A program made the translations under genes and the position numbers. The notes below the pieces were generated by a model, which did no database searches, was not told where the DNA came from, and was given only the letters and a program-made list of their open reading frames with translations. This document shows positions 1 through 11,065 of a stretch of 64,000 nt of DNA, piece after piece (position 1 is the stretch's first letter; every line of letters begins with the position of its first letter). Source of the stretch: Bombyx mori (taxonomy: Eukaryota; Arthropoda; Insecta; Lepidoptera; Bombycidae); contig NC_085129.1 in NCBI RefSeq assembly GCF_030269925.1, forward strand, positions 14,127,501-14,191,500, in the 5' to 3' direction.

Positions 1-620
1 ATCGCTCGATACGAATGCACTGAGAGTCCTTTAAACAACGATGTCTTTAAAAGTATGGGATAGTAACTACTTTTAGACAAATGGTAACCTATATACCTCA
101 TCCAAGTCAGTGACGAACGCGTTAATATTAATGTCTCCTGTGTTAAATTTCTCAAACATAATTCATTCGAATTTCATTCACCAATTCCCCAACTAAACAT
201 AGAGTTTAAATCTAAAACAGCAACACAAACCCAAAACGGCTTTAGTTCGAATCTAATATTCAACGTAAAAGGGTACAATTATAACTGATGGACATTTACA
301 ATTATATTTCGATGCTAAACATCAATTTGCATTCAAAATCAGAGTGTTCATATTTCGAGTGCTTTCCGATTTTAAATAATTGATTTCGACATAGGATAAT
401 TGTTTGTAATTGGCATTTTGCCTGTTCCTTCGTCATTTAGTCTATGAAAGGGTTTTCGTAGATACATTGTAACAGCTTTGAAATCGATCCCATGCTTTAC
501 ATAGTATGAACTGACACATTACAGTGTAATGAATACAAGGTCCGTAACCCCATTCACCTAAGTCATCGGTTTATCGCTAGCATGTCGTGAGCCCCGAAGT
601 CTTAGTTGCACTAAAAGTGA
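1..620. other. AT-rich DNA, nothing recognised
   Basis: I see no long reading frame, RNA gene or repeat family member in this stretch. It could be intron or intergenic DNA. Confidence 0.5.
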
Positions 621-623
621 AAT

Positions 624-775
624 TTTTCTTCTTCATCGTTCCCTCACTGCTGAGGATCGCGACCACATGTGACGATCCTCCACACTGTTCGATCATGGGT
701 AGCATGGACCGCATGGTATTTAACTACCACGAACCGCTTCTTTTACCAGATCTGACCATCTGACTGGTAAAAAAA
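624..775 (-). mobile_element. RTE-like LINE 3' remnant
   Basis: The motif CTGAGGATCGCGACC matches, with small changes, the segment downstream of the clearer RTE-like ORF remnant near 9.8 kb. This suggests the 3' UTR of the same LINE family, read on the minus strand. No coding part remains here. Confidence 0.3.
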
Positions 776-912
776 ACTAAACTGGTAAAACCGGAACACA
801 TGCAACAGAAATATGGAAAATCACGAGCCGCCTCTACTGTCCTACACCTTCTTGCATCGTGTACTCCATCACTGAAGATCTCATCAATGATCACCAGGAT
901 TTAAGATGGTAT

Positions 913-1022
913 ACTTTTTATTGACCTTGTAGACAGACAAGCATACTGCCAGCCTGATGGTTGCCATCATTGATGGACGTCTACAATACCAGTGGCTTAG
1001 CCAAGCTGCTACCTACCACTGA
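913..1022 (-). mobile_element. LINE-B 3' end, diverged
   Basis: On the plus strand it runs from the reverse of the CAATAAA tail (TTTTATTGACCTTGTAG) through GATGGACGTCTACAATACCAG to AGCCAAGCTGCTACCTACC. The order matches the better-conserved copies at 1.8 and 44.6 kb. It is clearly older than those. Confidence 0.6.
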
Positions 1023-1800
1023 ATACCGCCTCAATAATCCTTGAAAAAGATATGGGTTTCAACTGGAAAACGAACCCGTACTAATTGGTGGCAGACAGGA
1101 TTACTACCCACTACTTGACGACGTACCACTCGACGTGGCTTTCAAATAATTCTCTGATTAATAGCGTAAAATGCCAAATTATAACTGGATTTGGTCCGTC
1201 CATCTTGTAGGACTACGAAGTCTAGATGTGATAATTGCTGATAATCAACCGAATAGCCGATTGACGATTCGAAAGAACTATTCTGAAAAGAAATTAAGCG
1301 ACAACTGAAAGGTTCTTTTTTTTAATTTCGCCCCAATAAAATCCGCAAATCGTGAAATCGGAACAAACAAACACGTCTATTTGTTGACATCACTTATCCA
1401 CGTGACAAGAAAATTTTCGCCTCCGGTTACTGGCAGATCCAATAAAAAACCTAAAAGCTACAAGTTTGCACAAGTAATGCTTGGGTCAACACGGGGTGCG
1501 CGAGCGGGAACTACGAGAAAATCGCTTTTAAACAAAGCGTTTTCTTCAACGAAGTGGCAGAGAGTGTCGTGAACAGACATTGTTTGATTTTGGGCTGCTG
1601 CTAACTTAAGCGGGTGTCTGGGTGAATACGATATATGTAATACAGAAAAAATAAATAAATAAAAGGCCCCAAACTAAGATTTTCTTCTGTGTTATAAATG
1701 CCGGAACACAAAATCAAGAATCCAGACCGCGCGTAATAATATTTTAGGCAAAGATTCTCTGTCCGGAATTTAAATCAAGACACCATGATGTCCAGACGGC
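1023..1800. other. Unassigned region
   Basis: A 63-codon open frame at 1381-1572 on the plus strand has no recognised motif and starts at a TTG codon. I do not support it as a gene. Confidence 0.3.
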
Positions 1801-1807
1801 TCACAGA

Positions 1808-1945
1808 CTTTTTTTATTTTTTTTGTTGCCCTTGTAGGCAGACGATCATACGGCCCACCTGATAGAGAGTGGTTACCGACGCCCATGGACTTCAGTATGC
1901 CAGGGGCAGAGCCAAGCCGCTGCCTACCACGTCCACTGTTGAATA
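1808..1945 (-). mobile_element. LINE-B 3' end
   Basis: Well-conserved copy reading TTGCCCTTGTAGGCAGACGA, then GCCCATGGACTTCAG, then GCCAAGCCGCTGCCTACC. This is the reverse complement of the GGCAGCGGCTTGGC...AATAAA 3' end. It is 5' truncated like the other copies. Confidence 0.8.
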
Positions 1946-1957
1946 TAAGCATCCCCT

Positions 1958-2045
1958 AAGCCTCGCAGTATAGCTCGGTCCAGCGTTGCCTGCTTCCAGC
2001 GGATATCCGCACCCTTTAACAGGTCGTCGATTCATCTTTACTCAC
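1958..2045 (-). mobile_element. Possible RTE-like LINE tail
   Basis: The text CCAGCGGATATCCGCACCC followed by AGGTCGTCGATTCATC resembles the antisense of an RTE ORF2 end (a TRWxDDL-type stretch). The match is by eye and short. Confidence 0.25.
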
Positions 2046-3020
2046 TCCAGTTCTTTTATGTTCTCGTCACTCAAGAGCTTCGCAGCCCAAACGGCTGTTT
2101 ATTCTAAGAGTAGTATGCCCTGCTCGCCGCTACTTCAACTGATAATGCTCTATTTAGGCTTAGAGATGTTGTGATAGAGGATCCTACAGAAGATGGAGAG
2201 AACGCGGTAGAAAAAGACTTTAAGAAATCGTGATCTCCAAGATATACCAAATTCAGTACCATCACAGTCAGCAGTATTACTATCGTCACCTTATTTTCCA
2301 ATACACCCTGCTTTAATTGGTGGCAGGGCAAGAAGGCTGCATCGCAAATTAATTCTGATAAGCGACATATTTAAAAGTACAGTGAATCATGAAGTATTAA
2401 AATAATCACGAAACTAATTTCCTTTATTTATTTATTATTTATTTATTCTTAGGCATTATTGTTATCTAAAAAAATCCAATCTTTATGGAAATGGTGGTTG
2501 TGAAATATAATATTAACTAGTTTTTAAATTAAACAATCTTATGGGACAAAAATTTCACTAAATGCTGCCCAGCATTTTTTGAAAGAGGCAATATGACAAA
2601 ATGCAAACGTACAGATAACAAAGCGACGAGAAGTCAAAGATATACGTTTGGGTGCAGGTTAATTGCAACAAGGTTTCCAATTTTACACAACACAGTTTTG
2701 GAATTGTTGGTCCAAAAAGTGATGCATGAAACTGTAAAGTTGTCAGTATTATCGGATAATGTAAGCCGGAATTAAAGTTTTTTTATTCCTAAAATGTTAC
2801 TCCTCGGCCATATTCGCTGAAAACTTGGCACACATATTCCAATATTGTTCCCCAGAGAGGGGCAATAGGGTAGTAAAGTTTGGGAAAACCTATTTCTTTG
2901 CCAGATTAAGCTAAAACAGCGTCTGAATGTTTTAACAAAAGGTAGTAAAATAAATAATTGGTAAAGTTAAACTTTGTTAGTTTTAATCAATCTTCTATAG
3001 ATGGAGTATAGATGTATTGT
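2046..3020. other. Unassigned AT-rich region
   Basis: Only short overlapping open frames occur, none with a recognisable domain. An (ATTT)n-like run lies near 2420-2450. Confidence 0.4.
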
Positions 3021-3039
3021 AAGTGGCAAAGTTACATAC

Positions 3040-3482
3040 ATCTGAGACCATAGCTGTCCATGTCGAACAAAGGTCTTTCCAATCGATCTTCAATACGGCC
3101 AGTCCGTTACCACCTGCATCCAGCGTGACCCAGCGTCGGTCCCGCTCGAAGACGGTCATTCCTCACTGTGCTTGCCAATACGTGGTCTCCACTCAAAAAC
3201 CTTTCTGCCTCAACGGCCATCCGATCATCGAGCTATATGGCCTGCCCATTGTCACTTCAGTGCTAATCATCATCATCAGCCTGTATCTCTCCATTGTTGG
3301 ATGTAGGCCTCTCCCATATACCGCCACAATGAACGATCCTCTGCCTTCCGCGTCTAATCTTTCCCAGCATATAGCCGCAAGTCATCGGTCCAACGATACC
3401 AAGGTTACCCGTACGTGGTCTCCAGTCCAAGACACGTCTGCTCCATCGGCTATCGGTTCTGCGAGACGTATGTCCGGTATGT
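3040..3482 (-). pseudogene. RTE-like LINE ORF2 C-terminus remnant
   Basis: Read on the minus strand, the segment contains SRRVLDWRPRTGNLGIVGP, close to the VLEWRPRTGxRxxGRPxTRW block near the end of RTE-type ORF2 proteins. It is followed by a CCAACAATGGAGAGATA-type tail and a TGATGATGATG run, typical of RTE 3' ends. Stops and frameshifts break the frame. A 153-codon plus-strand frame over the same bases is its shadow. Confidence 0.55.
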
Positions 3483-3833
3483 AATCCTACATAACGACAA
3501 ATTTAGTATCACAATATCCTCCGACAATTCCGGTATACGAAGCCGCTGGAAGCAGTTAGTAGATTATGACTGCACATAGCTATAATATAGATTTAGTAAA
3601 TGCTAAATGAAATTCTAATGCAACACACTAACACGGTGCTCAACTGTGCTAAAACTTACAACGTATATTATCTAAGTTTTGAGCTAGTTGGAAAACTACA
3701 TTGGCTCTTTGTTGTCTGTTATGAAATTCAGTGCTCAGTTTATATTGGGTTCATGACGATGAATATTTCTTAAGGTTTTAGCTTGTTTATTTTCTTTGAT
3801 AGTTTCTGTAGGTCTTTATGTTACAAAGACTGG

Positions 3834-4078
3834 GTTTTTTTTATTGCTTAGATGGGTGGACGAACTCACGGCCCACCAGGTGTTATGTGGTTACCGGAGC
3901 CCATAGACATCTACAACGTAAATTCCGCAACCTACCTTGAGATATAAGTTCTAAGGTCTCAGTATAGTTACAATTGCCCCACCCTTCAAACCGAAACGCA
4001 TTATTGCTTCACGGCAAAAATAGGCAGGGTGGTGGTACCTAACCGTGTGGACTCACAAGAGGTTCCTACCACCAGGAA
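3834..4078 (-). mobile_element. SINE-A copy
   Basis: The plus strand reads TTATTGCTTAGATGGGTGGA at the tail end and GAGGTTCCTACCACCAG at the far end. The copy covers the whole 240-bp body but lacks the tRNA-like head. There are about a dozen point changes from the commonest form in this window. Confidence 0.8.
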
Positions 4079-4232
4079 ACAGACTGGGAACCATTAAATA
4101 ATCGAGATTAAATATCTGAATCTCTTGTTCGAAGATCCAAGTAATATATCTTATACCTTTCTTTGCTAACTTGAATCATCAGGCTACCACTGAAAATATA
4201 TACTCGAGTTTATTAACAGTATGTTTTTTACT

Positions 4233-4274
4233 TATTGCTTAAATAGGCACCTAGAGGTGCCTATTTAAGCAATA
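4233..4274. repeat. Perfect 42-bp palindrome
   Basis: The two 20-bp arms (4233-4252 and 4255-4274) are exact inverted copies with only AG between them. The outer part, TATTGCTTA, equals the first bases of the reversed SINE-A tail. It may derive from two SINE tails joined head on. Confidence 0.95.
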
Positions 4275-4896
4275 CCGCTCTATTAGTGGTCACTACCGTT
4301 TTTTCTTACGTTCACGTTCTGTTGTCGTGACAGTAATAGCATAGATGTATTGCTCTCTCGCTATTGTAACAAGAAGCGCCTATCTATTTCCCTAGCGCAA
4401 ATATTCAAAAACAGTTTCCTCATAAAACACCGCGCCCGCAAAGAATACAAAAATACGCTTCGGTAACAATGAACGTACTGTTCGCTGCGTTGTAATTTAT
4501 ATCGTTCTCATAATTCCTATACAAGCGTTGAATTTATTACGGGCAAATTAATTTCGGGGCGGGAATGTGCCACCCAGTAATCCTGGCACATCTGCGCCCC
4601 CTACGGCTCGCGGCTCTGCACTTCATAATATCGATATTAAAAACATTCGAGAATATTCGCGTAACGAATCCTTAAGTCGGAAGCTTCGATAAGCGTACGT
4701 TCGAAAATTATTTATCTATATATTAATTATTTACGTGAAGCCAAAACTTTGATTCTCTTTTTACGAAAATTGCGCGGACGGAGGAGTATAAATTTTCTCA
4801 CACTTATAGATAATATAGAGAATGAGTGCAGAATGCTAATTTTTTTTTTTTTTATGCATCGAAAATACATTAGGTCAATAAAAAAAACATTACAAA
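4275..4896. other. Unassigned region
   Basis: No frame or repeat recognised. A short GC-richer patch at 4555-4615 has no clear identity. Confidence 0.4.
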
Positions 4897-5163
4897 CACT
4901 ACCATGTATTTGACACACACAGGCATGCATAGTATTTGTTTAATATCAAACTTTCCTTATTGTTTATATTCTGTGGTCAAATTGAGAATAGACTAAAAAA
5001 TCATTGCAATAGACTAAATATTGTTCGTCTTTATTAATGTTTGTCTTGTAGTCTTGGCGAATCCGTGATTATAGAAGTACAATAGTATTTGATAATAGAA
5101 TCATAATAGTGTACAAAATTTTAATTCAATTAATTATAGTCGAATTTCGACTACCGGGGGACC
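4897..5163 (+). repeat. Dispersed repeat G, longer copy
   Basis: Shares CTACCATGTATTTGACACAC, then GTGGTCAAATTGAGAATA, TAGTCTTGGCGAA and GTCGAATTTCGACTA-C-GGGGGACC with a shorter copy at 8363-8504. The GTCGAATTTCGAC near-palindrome close to the right end could be a terminal hairpin. Confidence 0.6.
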
Positions 5164-6460
5164 TACAGTATTGATTTATTTCACTTTGAATCAGTTATGA
5201 CGCGCGGATTCCCTCGCATTATTCTAATGTTCATAACGTAAAGATGCGTGCATCTTTGATTGATTGGATAGATTTGGTTTTATTGTACTGTTTTTTTAAC
5301 TGGGAACAAATCACGCACTGTCATCTGGTTCCAATTTAGGATTCCCCGTGCTATGCGTACCAGACTCTGACATACATATTTATATACGTTTTTTTTTTTT
5401 ATAGATACATAATATATAGATAATAAACACCCAGACAAAGAACAAACAAACCTGTTCATCACACGAATGTTTGCCCTACGCTTTTTTTTACAAATAAATT
5501 TTATTTCTATTTTTTAGTTGGATTTTCTACAAAAGCGTGTTATTATTATTATTTTTTTATAAGTAATACTTTACTATTCACAACTATAAGGTGAACAATT
5601 TACAAATAAAATTATTTCATCAAATTCATAATATATACTCGGATCTAAATTAAGCCGATCATATCCACATTATCTAGAAAACTTATACGAGAGTTATGTG
5701 ATATCTGAAAGTGATAAATACAATTAAGATTACTCACGTTAATTACTTGTGCAATACACATTGCACATGTCAAAGCATCAATATCAACAAATATGATAAA
5801 CTATAATATCGTCTCATTTATTTTTTAAAGTAATTTGTTTAGCTTTGAAGTGCTCGAAAGATAATAGAAGATCTATAATTTTTCTATTAATGTTGCCGTA
5901 ATATAAAAAAAATTATAGATTTTAGATAAAAAATGAATGAAAAAAATAAATCAGAAAACATTTTAGTCTCTTACAAAATCTTAGTTTCAAATTTTAGTTA
6001 CGAGAAAACAAAACTAGAACTTAATTTATATCAGCAGAAGCGAAAAAAAAACGTTTCGTTAAGAAATAAAGTTACATTATATTTTGAGAGCACTGTCTGA
6101 GTTAGCATTATAACACAAGGAATAACGGAAAGACACTTATATCGCTTGAGGAATATAACGAAGCGAAGATGCGAAAAACCAAACGAACACTAAATATAAA
6201 TAGTCGACCACATTAACATTATAACCGTTAAGAAGACGAAATATATTACGATCAAGCAACTAAAAGTACTTTAGGAACACACAATGTCTAAACATTAGAG
6301 CCACGTCTAAGCATTGACAAAAAAATATACAATAAACGCAGATCGCTAAAGTTTTTCTGCCTCTGAACAAGTAGTCCCATTTTAATTAATAGGGCATAAA
6401 CAGTAAAACGGGACTCGTAGCCGGGCAGTAACTACAAGTGTCCATAAATAAGCCGTCTTT
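5164..6460. other. Unassigned AT-rich region
   Basis: Very AT-rich. The piece TAGTTGGATTTTCTACAAAA near 5515 recurs, slightly changed, near 38919, so a small repeat is present. No supported gene. Confidence 0.4.
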
Positions 6461-6571
6461 ATTGTGTGATTACTGTAGCTCGTAAAAAATTCAATTTACT
6501 CGCTTCGAGACAGATGTGTTGCGTTCGAAAGTTATTGTCTCGATTGCTTTCGGTGGCGGCCCGTGTGCTTG

Positions 6572-6666
6572 GTGCGAGTTTTTTAACGTTCTCGATCGCG
6601 TAAAAGTTAACTGAAATTTGTATGAGTTGAAACAGTGCCCCTAACGGCAAACGTAGGCAAACGTTA
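6572..6666 (+). mobile_element. Half copy of TA-flanked MITE E
   Basis: Begins GTGCGAGTTTTTTAACGTTC and continues CGCGTAAAAGTTAACTGAAA and CGGCAAACGTAGGCAAACGTT, the left half of the inverted-repeat element seen whole at 10732 and 39752. The right arm is missing. Confidence 0.6.
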
Positions 6667-6796
6667 TATCTATAGTCTTTGTTGTCTTTGACCAAATCCG
6701 TGATGACTTTCACTACGTTCTATGGCTAATAATCATGTAAATTTCCAAATTTTGCTGGTTACATTTTAATCATAAAATACTTATGTTTATGATAAA

Positions 6797-6902
6797 CTTT
6801 CTTATTGCTCTTGTAGGCATACTAGCACACGGCCCATCTGATGGTCAGTGATTACGGTTGCCCGTGGACGTCAACAATACCAGACCCAAGCCGCTGCCTA
6901 CC
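6797..6902 (-). mobile_element. LINE-B 3' end, short
   Basis: TTATTGCTCTTGTAGGCATAC through CCAAGCCGCTGCCTACC on the plus strand. It has a small internal deletion before CCAAGCCG. Confidence 0.65.
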
Positions 6903-6970
6903 TTTAATAATATGTGGAAGAGGTTCATAACCATGTATTGCGTAGTTATTTCTTTGATGGTAGGTAGTTA

Positions 6971-7203
6971 TACTGGTGGTAGGACCTCTTGTGAGTCCGC
7001 GCAGGTAGGCACCACCACTCTGTCTATTTCTGCCGTGAAAGCAGTAATGGATTTCGGTTTGAAGGGTGGGGCAGCCGTTGTAACTGGACCGAGACCTTAG
7101 AACTTATATCTCAAGGTGAGTGGCGTATTTACGTGGTAGATAACCACTTAACGCCAGGTGGGCTGTGAGCTCGTCCACACATCTAAGCAATAAATAAATA
7201 AAA
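6971..7203 (+). mobile_element. SINE-A copy
   Basis: Runs from TACTGGTGGTAGGACCTCTT to CATCTAAGCAATAAATAAAT. The body is complete except for a deletion near the GTAGATGTC segment. The head is absent. Confidence 0.8.
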
Positions 7204-7205
7204 AC

Positions 7206-7290
7206 TTTGAAAATACCCGTTCGCGAGATTCGAACCCGTGCATTGTCGCATAGCTCGATCCGACTATACAGAGCGCTCGCGAATCCCTTG
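7206..7290 (-). repeat. tRNA-like SINE head
   Basis: On the minus strand, GGGTTCGAATCTCGC fits a pol III B box, and the upstream GCGCTCTGTATAGTCGGA segment lies at about the right distance for an A box. The expected cloverleaf is not convincing, so a tRNA-derived SINE head is likelier than a functional tRNA gene. Confidence 0.3.
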
Positions 7291-7580
7291 TATATCTTCG
7301 AACTACAAACAACGCGCTGCCAACGAATAAACTTCATTCATCCGCTACTTAAACACGATTACCATATAATCTGAAGCAGTGAACACTAACGTAGGCGCCG
7401 CTGCGCAACCTTTTATCCAAATTGGTCCAGTTTAGCTCCTGGCAAAGGACCAAAGCGAGGACAATGGATGCCGACCCTTGATACGGGACGCTTGTTTAAC
7501 ATTTATGACTCGAATTATATTTTGTTTGAATTTAAATGATGGCTCGTTATTGTAGGCTTCGTGATTTTGCGGGTATTCGC

Positions 7581-7792
7581 AATTTTTTTTTTTTAATTTC
7601 TTAGTTTCGAGCTCACAGCCCACCTGGTGTTAGGTGCTAGCGCATAGACATCTACAACGTAAATGCGCCACCCACCTTGAGATATAAGTTTGCCCCACCC
7701 TTCAAAACCAAACGCATTACTGCTTCACGGCGGATATTGGCAAGGCAGTGGTACCTACCCGTGCGAAATCGCAAGAGGTCCTACCACCTGTA
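7581..7792 (-). mobile_element. SINE-A copy with internal deletion
   Basis: Contains GAGCTCACAGCCCACCTGGT, then CACCCACCTTGAGATATAAG, and ends GAGGTCCTACCACC. The usual GTCTCAGTATAGTTACAACG segment between ATATAAG and TTTGCC is missing. Confidence 0.75.
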
Positions 7793-7861
7793 AAAAATTA
7801 ATGTAACAGTAACTTATTGGCAGAAATGGAACCACGCTGCATCCGTATGGGTTCGTATGGC

Positions 7862-7950
7862 GCCGACATTATTTCTTGACATTGGAAGCAGGCATTTAAC
7901 AAGCATAGAGACCTATGTCCAACAGTGGACTGCTATAGGGTGATGATGAT
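7862..7950 (+). mobile_element. RTE-like LINE 3' end
   Basis: AGACCTATGTCCAACAGTGG, ACTGCTATAGG and a TGATGATGAT run are the usual ending of RTE-type LINEs (sense of a VQQWT-type terminus). Only the last part is left. Confidence 0.45.
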
Positions 7951-8155
7951 TAAGGCCGAAGGTCAGGTCTACTTCGCACGATTCATTTTTATAAAGAATC
8001 ACGTTAATTTATTTCGATCTCGAACTCTGAAATATAAAATTTGGGCAATTGTTATTGCAATCAGAAGGTTTCGGTTACAATTGATGTTGAGATGAACAAG
8101 CTTAAGGAAAGGTCATGGACGAGGATCCATCGTTCGATCCGAATGTAGCTTTTCA

Positions 8156-8362
8156 TTTTCTACTTAGGTGGGTAGACGAGCTCACGGCCCACCTGATGTT
8201 AAACGGTTACCGGAGCCCACAGACATCTAAAAAGTAAATGCCGCCATCTACCTTGGGACATGAGTTCCAAGGCCTCAGTTTTTACAGTACAACGGCTGCC
8301 CCACCCTTCAAACCGAAACGCATTACTGCTTCACCGCAGAAATAGGCAGGGTGATGGCACAC
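8156..8362 (-). mobile_element. SINE-A copy, divergent subtype
   Basis: The segment TTTTTACAGTACAACGGC replaces the usual GTATAGTTACAACGGC, and AAAAAGTAAATGCCG replaces CAACGTAAATGCG. The copy at 30926 has the same changes, so this is a subtype. It stops where repeat G begins. Confidence 0.7.
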
Positions 8363-8504
8363 TACCATGTATTTGACACACACATTCATTTAATATACTC
8401 TCTTTCTTATTGTTAAAATTTGTGGTCAAATTGAGAATACATTAATATTGTTTGTCTATAATGTAGTCTTGGCGAAGTCGAATTTCGACTATTGGGGGAC
8501 CACT
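8363..8504 (+). repeat. Dispersed repeat G, shorter copy
   Basis: Same order of motifs as at 4897-5163 with internal deletions. It ends GTCGAATTTCGACTATTGGG-GGACCACTAG. It abuts a SINE-A copy with no gap, as if one had inserted into the other. Confidence 0.6.
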
Positions 8505-9370
8505 AGTTTTAAAAAAATGGTTATTTATTCTGTTATATTACTATGATATGTTATATACGTGCACCGTCCCACGTACGAGGTTTAGTGTCGATGAATTGTG
8601 CATCAAAATTTTCTGAGCGACCTTGAATTGCATCGTTTATACTTACTATGTTGTTACTTTGATTCGCGCTTCGAATGCATTATTCCGTATTGTTACAAAA
8701 GTCAAACAGTTATAATAGAGTCGAGTCGTACATTGCAGCATATATTTGGGATATATTGTTTTCCAGTTCGATGAAAAACTTCTGTTCGAATACAAAAAGA
8801 TGTATCTTCACTAATTACTTATTAACTTGTAATACTTGTATATTTATTTTGATTTGACGCAGATTTAATAACCAACTGTCATTTTAAAATACCTTTAAAA
8901 ATTGTTATTTGTGAATAAAAATTTATGACGTAGCACTGATATTATGTTTTTCTTTTAAAATTGTGATTACAAAGAATAAATAAATTAGTTACAAATTACA
9001 ACATACCCTGAGAATTACAATAACATTTTTCAAGGTTCATACGAGGTGTTTGAGTTTAGGCGAAAATCGCTTCAAATTTCTATGACATTGAGTGCATGCG
9101 CATCCAAGCCAAGTGAATAAATACAAGGTGAGTCGCTGTCTTTCACATCTTGACTGCAGCGAGAATACCGATGTATTAGGAGCGCGACAAACTCTGCAAA
9201 GACTCTTAATTAGATCTCTGATGATCGTTCAATTGTTTTGAGCGCTTTTGCGTCATAAAAACGCTGCGGTGTTTCGGGCAGTGAACTGTATTTGAGGGCG
9301 TCAGCAAAAAACTGGCCTAATCTTACCATTGTTAGTATCGAGATAATGAGGCTTGAATTTATTTTTACAC
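8505..9370. other. Unassigned AT-rich region
   Basis: No supported gene or repeat. The short open frames have no motif. Confidence 0.4.
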
Positions 9371-9374
9371 TGCT

Positions 9375-9498
9375 TCGTAGGCAAAAACGGCTTGGCTCTG
9401 CCCCTGGCATTGCTAAAGTCCATAGGCGACCGTAACCATTCACCATCAGATGGGCCGTATTGTCGTCTGCCTACAAGGGCAATAAAAAGAACAATACG
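9375..9498 (+). mobile_element. LINE-B 3' end
   Basis: GGCAAAAACGGCTTGGCTCT, then GCCCCTGGCATTGCTAAAG, and the end CTACAAGGGCAATAAAAAG. Sense orientation with an A-rich end. Confidence 0.75.
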
Positions 9499-9770
9499 CG
9501 CAAAAATAATATTTACAAAACCATCACTTATCTATTTGTGAAACTAGGGAGAGGCCGGTTTTGCATTATGTTTTAAACAAATTGCAATATATAAGCACGA
9601 ATATGAAAAATTGTGGGTTAGGCCACATTCGCGCTGACGGCCTCATTTAGATAGAGGGCTTTTATTTCTCTTGGTACACAATACAACACACATGCTAAGT
9701 GCGACCAGAAATTTTGTACAATAACAACAACTAGTGTTGCCACGTGTTGATGTGTTTATGACAGCCCTTC

Positions 9771-10160
9771 TTCTTCTCGCTTCAGTTTTCTCAATACTGA
9801 GGGTCGTGACCCCTTCCACGCAACAAGAGTTTATTCTGAATCATTCCACGCCATTTTCTCCTATCTGCTGCCGAGTGTAGAGTATTTTTGAACTGTGGTG
9901 TCGAGAGTAGTGCGGATCTGGTCAGTCCAACGCGTCGAGCCTCTACCACGTGGTCTTCTTCCGTCCACCTTACCAGTCACCATTAGCTTCTCCAAACTGC
10001 CATTATCCTTTATTGCAATGTGGCGAAAGTATTCCAGAACTCTACGTAGGCAGATGGTAGAAAGCCTCGTCTTTATCTGGTGTTCTTGGAGGATCGACAC
10101 TTTGATGCGACCTGCTGTCCAGGGAATTCCTAGCGTTTTCACCAGCACCACATCTCAAGT
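9771..10160 (-). pseudogene. RTE-like LINE ORF2 C-terminus
   Basis: A 96-codon minus-strand frame (9861-10151) carries RLSTICLRRVLEYFRHIA, then LEKLMVTGKVDGRRPRG and STRWTDQIRTTL. This is the terminal block of RTE-type endonuclease/reverse transcriptase proteins, just past the catalytic domain. No catalytic motif is left. The frame breaks before the usual end, and the following 3' UTR-like part contains CTGAGGGTCGTGACC. The protein would do nothing alone. A 121-codon plus-strand frame here is a shadow. Confidence 0.75.
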
Positions 10161-10207
10161 GTATCAATTCGATCGCAATCGGCTAATTGCCCTAAACAAA
10201 AAGAAAC

Positions 10208-10436
10208 TACAGTACCCGGCGATAAATATTGCACATCGACCGTGGGAAAGAGACGGTTAATTTTTGCTTCCTAGAGCGTTATATTTGTCGCACATTACCT
10301 AATTGACATTTAGTCTCCATAGATATCGGATCGTTAGTGTTTCGTCGGACACAGGTAACGCCCTACAACAAAAACGAAATTAGACGACTGTCTCATTCTA
10401 AATATCGATGTGCAACATTTATTGCCTGGTACTGTA
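10208..10436. mobile_element. 225-bp mariner-type MITE with TA flanks
   Basis: The ends are inverted copies: left CAGTACCCGGCGATAAATAT continuing TTGCACATCGA, right (reversed) CAGTACCAGGCAATAAATGT continuing the same way. There are three differences over about 31 bp. Each end is bordered by TA (10208-10209 and 10435-10436). No transposase frame fits inside, so it is non-autonomous. Confidence 0.85.
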
Positions 10437-10729
10437 ACTAGCTCTCGAGTGATCGCTCGATTCGTTTGCGAGCGCGTAATATATATATTTTTTTGTATCA
10501 AACGTCCGGTGAGTGGTACGTGTGGACCGGCACGTGCGTGGCCTTGCCGCTGTGCAGTCTGCGTTGCATATCGCGTTCGACCTTGCAATCGCCCGGCTGC
10601 GACCCGACCGTAATCAACATCCAAACAATAATACAATATATATATATATTTTTATCGTTAAACTGCAGCTCGTTTGTATTACGCTTTTACATATTTTGAA
10701 TCAAATTTTGATCCGTTTGAATGTGTTCT
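10437..10729. other. GC-richer unassigned segment
   Basis: About 10500-10620 is clearly GC-richer than its surroundings and is open in several frames on both strands. I do not recognise any of the predicted peptides. It may be an old retroelement piece. Confidence 0.25.
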
Positions 10730-10880
10730 TAGTGCGAGTTCTTTAACGTTCTCGATAGCGTAAAAGTTAACTGAAATTTGTATGGAGTCGGAACATTCGC
10801 TAACGTTTGCGCCTAGGGGCGCTGTTCTAACTGCATAGAGTTAACTTTTACGCTATCGAGAACGTAAAAAACGCGCACTA
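10730..10880. mobile_element. 147-bp MITE E, whole copy
   Basis: The left arm GTGCGAGTTCTTTAACGTTC and following CGATAGCGTAAAAGTTAACT is mirrored by AGTTAACTTTTACGCTATCG and AGAACGTAAAAAACGCGCAC. TA dinucleotides border it at 10730-10731 and 10879-10880. The middle holds GTTTGCGCCTAGGGGCGCTG. It encodes nothing. Confidence 0.85.
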
Positions 10881-11065
10881 TGCGCACTGTTGGGTGTGTT
10901 TCACGCGAATCGAAGCTCGGGTTCGATTGATTTTGAATGGTAAATCGGAGAATTACATTGTAAATTGACTGTGCGGTATGTAGCCCTAGAAAGGCTCTGA
11001 CCCAAATCCGTAGATATCCTTATATGAGACCGGGCAGCAACCTTCCTAAGATATATATAGGTATA

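Noticed and set aside
3023..3484. 153-codon plus-strand frame as a host gene
   Set aside because: The opposite strand carries the RTE-like WRPRTG block; the plus-strand frame is its shadow.
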